Position numbers and translations under genes: made by a program. 64,000 nucleotides of DNA from Symsagittifera roscoffensis (taxonomy: Eukaryota > Xenacoelomorpha > Acoela > Convolutidae): assembly GCF_963678635.1 (NCBI RefSeq), contig NC_087065.1, positions 78,621,396 through 78,685,395 on the forward strand. The letters are read 5' to 3'. Of the stretch, positions 10,228-20,212 are shown piece after piece; within the stretch, counting starts at the first letter, position 1, and the number at the start of each line of letters is the position of its first letter. The notes under the pieces were generated by a model, which saw only the letters and a program-made list of their open reading frames with translations, had not been told where the DNA came from and searched no databases.

Positions 10228-10434
10228 ATGTTATTTTGTTCGAATCAAAAAAAAACGAAATCTGTAGAAAAAGACTGCTTCAAAAGCGAGCCAGAATTTA
10301 CAGATAGCAATTTACAACAAAAAAAACGCAAAATCACTCGACAAAAATTAGGACGAAAGCCATTAATCCCGAAAAGTCATCCATTTTACAAAACATATAA
10401 CTTAAAAAAGGAAATACAACCTAGTTTGAAGTAA
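10228..10434 (+). CDS. Exon-like ORF, copy 2 of 3
   Basis: This is the second copy of the same frame (68 codons), ending KTYNLKKEIQPSLK before a TAA. It is again preceded by TTTTTTCCTAATAG. The basic QKLGRKPLIPKSH segment is unchanged from copy one while other residues differ. Function unknown. Confidence 0.25.
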   Translation: MLFCSNQKKTKSVEKDCFKSEPEFTDSNLQQKKRKITRQKLGRKPLIPKSHPFYKTYNLKKEIQPSLK

Positions 10435-11659
10435 GATGTATTTTTGCCTAAACTTTCAGGAAATTGGGCCTGACATCAGAATTAGACATGTTGGAAAAAA
10501 TGGTAAGAAAACTTTTCTACGCCAAAAAAGAAAGTCTTGTTTGTTCCAGACTTCATTGTTTTAATATTTTGTCTGACTTTATTTCATTTTTTTTGGAATG
10601 ATAGTTTTTGGGATGACTTTTTCAGTCTTCGTTTAACTGATCTTTTTTGACGGAAAAAATTTTTAATACCATCTGAACAGAAAACGTTTTTTTTTGGATG
10701 CTCATATGCAAACAAAACCAGCTGGTTAAAAAATTAGAAATTAAGAATTGCTAATTTGGCCAACTTTGGATAATTAACTTGCAATGTTATTCGTTCTTAT
10801 AAGACGCGTAAGCGGCAGATTGAATCATTTCAACAAGAAATGAGGCAAGTCATTTGTTAATATTGTTCCAAATTAAGAAGAAGAAATAGAATATTGGTGA
10901 TTTGTGTGCTTTTTTCTTCCACAAAATTTCAAATTTAAAAGTCTATCTGAAGAGTATTGACCCCCTGAGCTCAACGTTTTTCAAAAAATTCTGGCGGTTG
11001 GCTAAATTGCGTCGATTTTTACGCGATATACTTCGTTGTCTTAACGCATCAACAAATTGATCAAGCTTAAAAAGTGTTCCAATTTGATATGATTCGAAAA
11101 TTTTGAAACTTTTGACAAGTCGCTGAACATAATTTGTACCAAATTTTAAATGTTTTGGATTGCAATCAAAATTAATTCAAAAAATCGACAATTCCTTTTT
11201 TTCAGTGCTTTTTGATTTTTTTCCTTAATTTAGAATTTATAAAATTAATTTTTTGACATTAAGGGGCAGTAAGATTATTGATAAACTGCCCTAATACAAG
11301 CAGTCTTGTTTTTAATAGGAAAAAGCACTAAAAAGACTTTTACATGCAGTCGGAAAGTTCAAGATTTTGCTTTGATATAGGAGCAGTCTAGTCTGGTTAG
11401 GCTCTAAACGCAATTGACGAGTAGTTCATTCTCGGCTTTTGCTGCTGTGCGGCATTTTTGCATTACCCGCATCCAAGTTTAGGCGTAAATAATCGATTAT
11501 AACGGATAATTAAAATGATGTTTTGACAATTATTATTGATTATAATTACCAAAATTAGGTGTTTAAAGAACATGAAATTTTTAAGTAAAACGTAAACTAT
11601 TTACGAAGCCTGGAAAAAATTATTAATAAAAAAAACTCTTATTTTTTCCTAATAGTTTT

Positions 11660-11882
11660 TTATTCGCATCAAATGTTATTTTGTTCGAATCAAAAAGAAA
11701 AAACGAAATCTGTAGAAAAAGACTGCTTCAAAAGCGAGCCAGAATTTACAGATAGCAATTTACAACAAAAAAACGCAAAATCACTCGACAAAAATTAGGA
11801 CGAAAGCCATTAATCCCGAAAAGTCATCCATTTTACAAAACATATAACTTAAAAAAGGAAATACAACCTAGTTTGAAGTAAG
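11660..11882 (+). pseudogene. Exon-like ORF, copy 3 of 3, frameshifted
   Basis: This is the third copy. The A-run after CAATTTACAAC is one base shorter than in the other two copies, breaking the frame in the middle, so any shared peptide is not made intact here. Confidence 0.4.
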
Positions 11883-12595
11883 ATGTATTTTTGCCTAAAC
11901 TTTCAGGAAATTGGGCCTGACATCAGAATTAGACATGTTGGAAAAAATGGTAAGAAAACTTTTCTACGCCAAAAAAGAAAGTCTTGTTTGTTCCAGACTT
12001 CATTGTTTTAATATTTTTGCCTGACTTTATTTCATTTTTTTTGGAATGATAGTTTTTGGGATGACTTTTTTCAGTCTTCGTTTAACTGATCTTTTTTGAC
12101 GGAAAAAATTTTTTATACCATCTGAATAGAAAACGTTTTTTTTTTGGATGCTCATATGCAAACAAAACCAGCTGGTTAAAAAATTAGAAATTAAGAATTG
12201 CTAATTTGGCCAACTTTGGATAATTAACTTGCAATGTTATTCGTTCTTATAAGACGCGTAAGCGGCAGATTGAATCATTTCAACAAGAAATGAGGCAAGT
12301 CATTTGTTAATATTGTTCCAAATTAAGAAGAAGAAATAGAATATTGGTGATTTGTGTGCTTTTTTCTTCCACAAAATTTCAAATTTAAAAGTCTATCTGA
12401 AGAGTATTGACCCCCTGAGCTCAACGTTTTTTAAAAAATTCTGGCGGTTGGCATTCTCGGCTTTTGCTGCTGTGCGGCACTTTTGCATTACCCGCATCCA
12501 AGTTTAGTGGTAAATAATCGATTATAACGGATTATTATGATGATTTTTTGACAATTATAATTGATTATAATTACCAAAATTAGGTGTTTAAAGAA

Positions 12596-13962
12596 CTTAT
12601 AATTGATTATAATCTCTTATTTTGCCAAAAATTTGTCAATCAAAACTTTATTATAATTATTTCTTATGGGTTATTATTTTTGTGTCAATAAGAAAATCTC
12701 TAAAAAAGATCTCTTTTACAGTTTAGTTCATCTGAATCCAAAGTTTTAACTCGAAACAAAAGTTTCATAGAGATCCTTTCATACTAGTGGAAAGATTCGC
12801 GTGGTAGATGAAAAATAAATTTTCCAAATCAGTCATGAAACTAATTCAATTTGCTGATGTTTTGGTCGTTAAAAAGCTTAAAATATGCATCACAAAACAA
12901 CTCTAATGGAAAAGAAACGAAAAAAAATCTCATACATTTGAAGTGATTGGAAAACTTTAAAACCTTTTTCCTCATTTATTATAGGAACCAACGTCTACAA
13001 AAAGCATAGAACATAAGCAATTTAGATGCAACTTCGAAGACAAAATGAACAAACAAAAGGGATTATAATCAATTATAATGAATCATAATGGATTTTTGTA
13101 CAAAAATAATGAATTAGAAATTTGAGTAAAAATAATGGATTATAGTCAAATAGAGTTGATTATAATTGTATTGAAAAATGAACGAGTAATTAATCGAATA
13201 TAATTGATTATAATGGATCATAATTAACTATAATTTGATCTTAGAAGACAGGTACTAAAGTAAGAATGGTACTTATTTTTAGTAAGACTGGTACTAAAAT
13301 TGTAATATCATCGATTTTTAACGCTTGAATTTGGATGCAGGTAAAGATAGTTTGCGCAGCTGCAACTTTCTCATATTTTGGAAATATGTGCCTAGCCGAC
13401 GCTATACAAGTTGATTTTATTCTTTTCGTGACTGTTGAATCCAATTTGAACCCAAAAAGTTTTTGTTTCAATTCATTTTTCTGCATCGCAGAGTAGCAGT
13501 CGTATTATAAACATTTTAAGCCAGCTATGTTGATTATAAAGACTTTCTGATTTCCAACCGATGAGATAATAGATTTGAAAAACGAACTCTGTAGGGATTC
13601 TAATCAGCTGAGGAAGTTTTTGGTTGCCGTTATTTGCAATATCAATCACCAGCTTTTCTTATATTTAGCTGTTTTGGTTGTTTAATCAAGTATTTTGCTT
13701 TAAGTCTCAGATAAAAACAAAACAAGAGTGCTCGTATCAGGGCAAAACCCTAAGTTTTACGATTGTCCGTTAACTGATCTCGGAGGTTTTTGGTAATTGG
13801 AATATTGGCAAACTATGAAATTTAGGCTATCTATTACTATTTTTCTAAGCAATAAAATCTCTATGGAATTGGTTACAATCAATTTGAATCGAATGTTTAA
13901 ATATAAAAATGAAAGAATTGTTGGTTACTTATAATCCATTTTTAATCGATTATAATAGATTA
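12596..13962. other. AT-rich noncoding stretch with ATAATTGATTATAAT motifs
   Basis: No gene is seen. The near-palindromic phrase ATAATTGATTATAAT and close variants recur around 12597-12615, 13060-13095, 13130-13165, 13195-13235 and 13925-13960, and also inside the triplicated unit. A terminus-like phrase of the hairpin-ended family (CAAGAGTGCTCGTATCAGGG) lies inverted at about 13722-13745. Confidence 0.5.
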
Positions 13963-14500
13963 TTGTTCCGACTTTCGATACGAACGTAACAGAATATTTG
14001 TGCTCGGGGTGGGTGTTTTCTTCAGACAAAATTTGACTTTTTATCTAAACATTTTTAACGGACTTTTTATATCATTCAAAAGGTATTATTGTCCTGAGCT
14101 TAAATTTGAAAAACATTTCAGCTGTGATCATTTATAGTAAAGTTATGGGGGTTTAAAGATTGGTATTTTGGCCAATTTGGGACAATTAACGCGCGATATA
14201 TTTCGCGCTATTAACGCGTATGCGGAGATTTAATCCGTCTCAGAAATCGTTCCAAATTGGTTCAAAGAAGCTAGTTGGCCATAATTGATTTGTTACAAGG
14301 AGCTAAATCTATTCTTTTGTACTTTATATGGCGTTTATATGGGGATGATTTTCGTAGAAAAGTTTCAACTTTTAGGAAAAAAAATTCATTTTGTCTTATT
14401 ACATTTAATATATTAAAGATAGTTATGTTATTACTGCTCCATAAACCTTAAAAGGCAGTCGGAACATTCAGGGCCTCGACCTGATACGAGCAGTCTTGTT
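13963..14500 (+). repeat. Hairpin-ended dispersed repeat, copy 1
   Basis: It starts TTGTTCCGACTTTCGATACG, which with the following CGTAACAGAA forms an imperfect hairpin. It ends with GGCAGTCGGAACATTCAGGG, a short CAGGGC/GACCTG hairpin and GAGCAGTCTTGTT. The TGTTCCGAC near the start is the inverted complement of GTCGGAACA near the end. It has no ORF. The copy at 16542-17070 is collinear and an inverted copy is at 17253-17754. Probably a non-autonomous transposon; class undetermined. Confidence 0.65.
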
Positions 14501-16541
14501 TTTCTTTATATTACTTGTTGCTTTTCAGTGGCTGGAACCAATATCACTAGGGAATAATTTTTCACTAATTTTTTGAGTAATTTTGTTCCAATTGTTTTAA
14601 AACAAATTCCTAAAATCGTGGGATCTCAAAAGTAACCAGTTTTTGTTGACAACAGAGAAAATGACAAAACATGACAAAATATGACAAATTATTTTTGTAA
14701 TTTTATATTTTATGTTTCTCCAGGGATTTTTTCTTTGGGTTGATCTTCTGGGAAATTGCTATTTGAATTGAATGGCTGGGGTGGCCAGCTTTTAATGTTT
14801 GTGGTTTTTGAAAACAAAGAAGACTTGTCAAAATCATAAGATTTTAATTCTATTTTTTTTGGGGATTGAATAACGTATTCCAAAAAAATTTTAGTAAGTC
14901 TTTTTTTTGTGAAAACGATCTACCATATTTACTGCCCCTCCGACAAATCAGTTCTTAGCTGTATGCCAATTGTTGAGCAAGTTTTTCAAAACCTATTGGG
15001 ATATGAGAAAGACTTGGAAACCAAAATTTCCGCTAGATTCCGGAGTTCCAAAACTTTTCTGTTTTGCAATGCGAGTGGAAACGAGTTGGGTGACAGGGCG
15101 ATAAAGCGTATAATATTCTCAACGGCGTGGAAATAAACTGTAGGGCACTCTTTCTGATAAATGAATGTGTCGTTTAAAATTGCCAATTAGGCCAATAAGT
15201 GATAGAATGCGGCAAAAATGCATTTATGATTTGGTAGCCGAGTAGCATAGTCTGTAGTTGGCAGTTTCATTGGACTCGAATGTCGGCATTTATGATTGAG
15301 TTGAAGTTCCCTAATTGGCATGTGGTTTGTGGAAGTGCCTGTCAAGTGTGTCGTCTGGTAAATCTGAATGAGGGGAAGAAGGGAAACTGCATGCAGCTCT
15401 TAACACTTAACAACGGTTGCAACAACAACTCACATTTTGATCCTTTCTTTTGTGAATTGTTTTGAAAATCTTCGTCTTAATGCTATACTTTAGGGGTGAT
15501 TTAGGGAGGGGGGGAGGGTGGGGTGGATATTAATTCTTTGGTATTATTTCATGACATCCATTTTAAGTCGAACAACCCTAAAAACTTTCTAAAGGCGCCT
15601 TTGGCGCCAATAAATACTAATTTTGAAGGGCAGCGGGTACAAAAAAAACACAATTTTTGGTCTGAACTTTCCAAAAAGTGCCCAAAAATGTCTTTTTGAC
15701 CTGCTTTTTTCTTAAATAGGGTCTTTTTAGTGTTCTGGCAGTGCTCGGAAAATCAATTCGGTCGACTTAAAAAAAAGGTCGACAAAATTTTTGAAAGTTT
15801 TTTTTAAATCCACTCCCCTCGAGAAAATCTTAGATCCGCCCCTGGCTATACTTAAAAAATTTTTTCTGTAAAATATAATCAGTTTCTGGAATGAATGAGC
15901 TTTTATGCTGAGTTACTTGTCGAAATATTTTGATATGTCGAAGCAAAACTATCACGAAGGTCGCTTGAGTTTAAGAATACGAACAGCGTCTGCAATCTGA
16001 CGAGGTGGTGTGAATTTGATCTTTTTGATGTTTATGGAGTGTAAATCTCCAAATAATCCTTATGGTCAAGCTTAACGGAGCTGCATAGACCTCCATTAAA
16101 CACCTAAAACTTTAGAAAGATGAATGGATATTTGGAGAGTTAACAAGTGCTAATTATAACCGTTTCACAAAAGAATTTTATGACAAGCTGTTTCAAGTGC
16201 GGCTTAGCTCTCAAACAGGACTGCGCTCGTTTATCAAGGCAAACACCTACATAAGGCTCCGATTGCCCCTTAATTGGCACAGAATAATTGTTGGTAAAAA
16301 AATTTAAAAAAAAAACTGTATATTTTGAACAATACAAAATTAACACGACCAAATAGCGCTCTAAAATTTAATTTGAAACACTGTGATGAGGGATAGCTTA
16401 TGATGCATAAATAAGTCGCGTTACGCTTTTAACATCATAAAAAGAATCTACACAGCGCGCATTAATTAGAACAGAGCAAGGTCGAATCGGGAATTTTCAA
16501 ATCCCCAGAAGTTTAGAAAAAAACAATTGAATGTAAGGTAA
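14501..16541. other. No convincing gene
   Basis: AT-rich sequence with short ORFs only (for example 14909-15136 and 15280-15465) that show no family resemblance. A G-rich tract at 15493-15526 with five G-runs could form a quadruplex. GGCGCC is repeated within an inverted pair near 15593-15610. A decayed terminus of the hairpin-ended repeat (ACAGGACTGCGCTCGTTTAT) lies near 16213-16235. Confidence 0.45.
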
Positions 16542-17070
16542 TTGTTCCGACTTTCGATACGAAAGTAACGGAATATTTGTGCTCGGGGTGGGTTTTTTTC
16601 TTCAGACAAACTTCGACTTTTTAACTAGCCGTTTTTGACGGAAGTTTTTTTATATCATTCGAAAGGTATTGTTGTCCTGAGCTCAAATTAGAAAAGATAT
16701 TTCACCTGTGATCGTTTTTCATAAAGTTACGGGGGTTTAAAGATTGTCATTTTGGCCAATTTGGGACAATTAACGCGCGATACATTTCGCGCTATTAACG
16801 CGTAAGCGGAGAGTTAATCCATCATAAAAATTGTTCCAAATTGGTCTAAAGAAGCTTATTTGCCATAATTGGTTTGTTACAACGAGCGAAATCTATCCTT
16901 TTGTACTTTATATGGCATGTGGGGGGATGATTTTTATAAACAATTGCAAATTTAGAATTTTTTTTCATTTTGTTTTATTTCATTGAATTTTTAAATGTTA
17001 TTACTGCTCCATAAACCTTAAAAGGCAGTCGGAACATTCAGGGCTTCGCCCTGATATGAGCAGTCTTGTT
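16542..17070 (+). repeat. Hairpin-ended dispersed repeat, copy 2
   Basis: This is the best preserved copy. Its left end folds as TTCCG-ACTTTCG-ATA-CGAAAGT-AA-CGGAA. Its right end carries the perfect hairpin CAGGGC-TTC-GCCCTG followed by ATATGAGCAGTCTTGTT. The internal phrase GGACAATTAACGCGCGATAC and CTATTAACGCGTAAGCGGAG are shared with copy 1. No coding capacity. Confidence 0.7.
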
Positions 17071-17252
17071 TGTTTTACATTTGAACTGAGGGAGTAGAGT
17101 CAATACTTTCTACGGGATATATTTCCATTTTCGAGTAAAGGCTATGATTTCAACCGCCAAAGTTAAACTGACTAGAAAAATCACCCTAAAAATGTTCCGC
17201 TTTTCTTCAAAAACCGGAGCAAAAAGAACAACCATTGTTCATAAGAAATAAG

Positions 17253-17754
17253 CAAGACTGCTCGTATATCAGGGCAAAGCCCTTAATATTGAGATTGCAC
17301 TTTAAGGTCAAATAAAATTTTTCTTTGATTGAATAGTTAACGATATAATCGACAAAAGAAACAAAAGATTTTTTTTCTTCGTTTTTTCTTCTTTTTACCC
17401 CCACACGCTATGCACAAAACGAAATATGTATTCAGAGTCTCATACATTTCTTGATAGCACTGAATTGATAGCTTCATTTCAATTTGAAACGAATTAATTT
17501 GTCGCTCACGCGTGTTAAAAGAACACAGTTTATTGCGCGTTAATTATTCCAAATTTGCCAATTAAGCAATTTTTAAAACCTCGCTACAAAAAATGATCAC
17601 AAGTAAATTTTAAAATTTGAGCTCAAGACAACACTTTTTTTTCGGATGGTATGAAAATTTCCGAAAAACGCAATTAGTAAAAAGAAAAGAAAATGGCTAA
17701 AAAAATAACACTCAAAGAATAAACTTTCCGCACTTTCTTCGAAAGTCGGAACAA
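17253..17754 (-). repeat. Hairpin-ended dispersed repeat, inverted diverged copy
   Basis: In inverted orientation it begins CAAGACTGCTCGTATATCAG and ends with the hairpin TTCCGCACTTTC-TTC-GAAAGTCGGAA followed by CAA. Internal phrases (GCGCGTTAATTATTCC; GAGCTCAAGACAA) match the other copies in reverse complement. Further terminal fragments lie near 13722 and 18275-18325. Confidence 0.6.
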
Positions 17755-18786
17755 TTACTTTCAAAAAATTATAAAACCAAAAAAAATCAAGTTTCAAAAA
17801 CATCTAGAACTCTTAAAAAGATTATTACGAGGCCAAACTGTGCATTCCGCAACAAGGACGCTCCCTTTGTTCTTGTTTGGTTTTTTACTTTCCTTTGATC
17901 GTTCCGACAAAGTTTTAACATGTTTAAAGTCTTATCTCTGGAATCCAGGAATATACAGATACAAAATTGTGCGCCTGTCCAGTGCACAGTTTAGCCTCGT
18001 AATGAATTCGAAAAGACTCAAAAATTTTAGTCAGCAAATTGAGGAACCAACTAAAATTGCATCCAAGTTTTAAATCGAAAGACGAAACTACAATTTGAGG
18101 ATATAAAATTTACCCAGCCCTTTTAATTAAGGAGACTGCGTATTTTTTGCCAATGGTTATCGAAAAAAAAACAGAAGTTGCCTAGCTTAGTTGATCTTTT
18201 TTTTTTCAAAATTCAATACCTTAAAAATTGATTGTCGCAAAGCAGCAAGTAAATTTGAAGTGTTTCTAGATCTTAACAAGGCTGCTCGCTCGTATATCAA
18301 GGCAAAGTCCTGAATGTTCCGGCCTTCCCTTAACCCATATCGAATAGGTTTTGGGAAAAAATTGTCAAAAACTATGAAATTTGAACAAAATCAAAGAACA
18401 AGTGTAATAATTGAGTCGTACGAAGTTAATACGGCCGATTAATACGACGGAATAAAAGAAAACCTGGAAAACTAAGTCGGCGGTAAATACGACGGTAAAA
18501 TCTTGATAAGTATACCGGAAAGGCTTTTCTCAAAATATTCATGAATGTTTTGAGTAAAATCTCAGTTTTTTCATCAAGCTAACCCCCTAAAAACAAGTTG
18601 GCGCAGAATAGTTTTTCAAATAGACGTCGTAACAATCACGAATTGCAAGAATAACTTTGGAGCTAGTGAGGATGTTTAAAAGTAACGGTTAAAACTAATT
18701 GAAAGTATCTGTTCACGGCAAAGTTGCTGGAAAAGCCTTTTTTAATAGTTTTTACATTAACCAAATTGAGTGGTTGAGTTTTTAAG
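17755..18786. other. Noncoding, intron-like or intergenic
   Basis: No gene is seen apart from short shadow ORFs. It contains a partial terminus of the hairpin-ended repeat near 18275-18325 and ends in the probable splice acceptor GAGTTTTTAAG (to 18786). Upstream exons of the gene ending at 19280 may lie further left, but I cannot identify them. Confidence 0.4.
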
Positions 18787-19280
18787 TGCGCCAATTGGAG
18801 TCGACAGTGAATGGGAACTTGAGCAAGAAACTCAAAGACACGTCCATATCACCCTCAAGCTCAACCGAAAACCAAGTTGTCACTCCAAAGAAAAAGTCAA
18901 AGAAAAAGCTGAAATGTACAAACAGCTTCTCCGCTTTGCCCAAACTAGCCGAGCAGGAGGCGAAAGTAAATGGCGACCAAATTATGAAAGGAGAATTACA
19001 GAGCGAAGTTACCGACAGTAAATATCGCAAATTCGGAGTGCAAAAAGAGACGAACCAGAATAATTTCACGAAGAGTGATTTTGAAGAAGAAATGCGAAAG
19101 AAGGAGCACAACTCGGTTCTGAGGTGGGAATTCGCAGTAGACGATGAAAGGAAGGAACGTGAACGGATTGAGGAGTATAAACGGAAAAGGCGGGAGAGGT
19201 TTTATAATCATATAGGAATAGACGTCCCAAGAACTGGTTCGAATGACGAAAAAATTGATATTGATTTGGTTTTTGCTTAA
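18787..19280 (+). CDS. Terminal exon of a host-like gene, LIAT1-like C-terminus
   Basis: The frame opens exactly after the acceptor-like GAGTTTTTAAG (an in-frame TAA lies at 18783-18785) and runs about 164 codons to a TAA at 19278-19280. There is no ATG at its start, so this is best read as a last exon. The first half is Ser/Lys-rich with basic clusters (PKKKSKKKLK). The end has a conserved-looking block, SVLRWEFAVDDERKERERIE followed by EYKRKRRERFYNHIG, which resembles the C-terminal signature of LIAT1 (ligand of the arginyltransferase ATE1): a Leu-Arg-Trp, an acidic stretch, then a basic Tyr-containing helix. The resemblance is from family memory and needs a search. It could instead be a displaced gene fragment, given the repeat-rich surroundings. 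Confidence 0.5.
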
Positions 19281-20212
19281 GCTTTCCGAGAAAAAAAGTT
19301 GAATGTTTGCATATGTCTCCTTAGAATTTGTTTTTGAATTGACAAATCCAAGTTCTCATCCGCTAATTTCATTCTAAGTTGACAAATCTAAGTTCTCATT
19401 CTAATTTGCTCATCCGCTCATGGCATGTTCATGGCCAAAAAAAACAAAGCGACACAGTGGAACTTTTATCATTTTTTATTCAACAAAGCTCAAGTTTTAT
19501 TATTTTTTTAATTTTTGGTACAATAAGGGGTCGATCTACGATTTTGCCGATGGGGTATGTTTTAAAATTTAAGAAAATACGGGTCAAAAAATGCCGTCTT
19601 GTTCGATTTTTGGAACACTTTGGAATCTACCAAAGTATCAACAGTGGGACCATTTATGCGGCGAGGGGTTTAAGCCCCTGAGGGAAGAGCATCCCCCTAA
19701 GTCGGCCTCTGGATACAATGATACAATGCTTAAAACACTGAATCAAAATCATAAGTCTCCTTTAGAATTGGTAACTTTGTTTTCAATTCGGACAGAAAAG
19801 ATTTCAAGCTCAAACATGTAGTGTGGTGAGACGACCAAGTCTCTAGAGGTGAGCTGCACCCTCCGTAGAAGCTAACTTGGTAGTTGCTCTTCACACCTTG
19901 CAATGAGCTAGAACAAGTTACCGCTCTGTTTGATTTCCCCACATCTCATAAGCATCAATTTTATGGTGCAACGGTGGGTTTACAAAGTTAAGTATGATTA
20001 CCAACTATGTTTGTCATCGCCTAATTAGTCCGCATACCAATTTTAGTAACAATTGGAGAATATGAACGAAAATAATTTTTTATAACACTGCAGGTGGGGG
20101 GGGGGGCAAGTTATTCTAAATGCTGAACGCACAACTGCTTCAAGATTTAGTTTAACATTTTTTTGCTTTGACATGTCGCAGCAAAAGTGCAATGAAAAAT
20201 GAAATGGTGATT
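19281..20212. other. Noncoding stretch before the 96-bp array
   Basis: No convincing gene. A short duplicated phrase (CAAATCYAAGTTCTCATYC) occurs at about 19345 and 19383. A run of eleven or more G's lies at 20096-20107. The ORFs here are short and show no family resemblance. Confidence 0.4.

Larger units (their letters stand above)
8682..12595. repeat. Three tandem copies of a ~1.45-kb unit, the third internally deleted
   Basis: The phrase TGAAATTTTTAAGTAAAACG begins copies at 8682, 10131 and 11573, so the period is 1449 and then 1442 bases. Copies two and three are much closer to each other than to copy one. The third copy jumps at about 12452 from the CTGGCGGTTGGC region directly to CATTCTCGGCTTTTGCTG, losing about 430 bases present in copy two, and ends near 12595. 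Each unit contains an exon-like ORF near its start, two diverged segments of the hairpin-ended repeat family seen further right (GCGATATACTTCG; GACGCGTAAGCGG), and its terminus AAGCAGTCTTGTT in direct orientation. This is a segmental tandem duplication of repeat-derived DNA. Confidence 0.85.

Noticed and set aside
13963-17070. Canonical Helitron call for the hairpin-ended repeat.
   Set aside because: The end after the hairpin is CTTG rather than CTRR, and no TC start or A/T insertion site could be shown.
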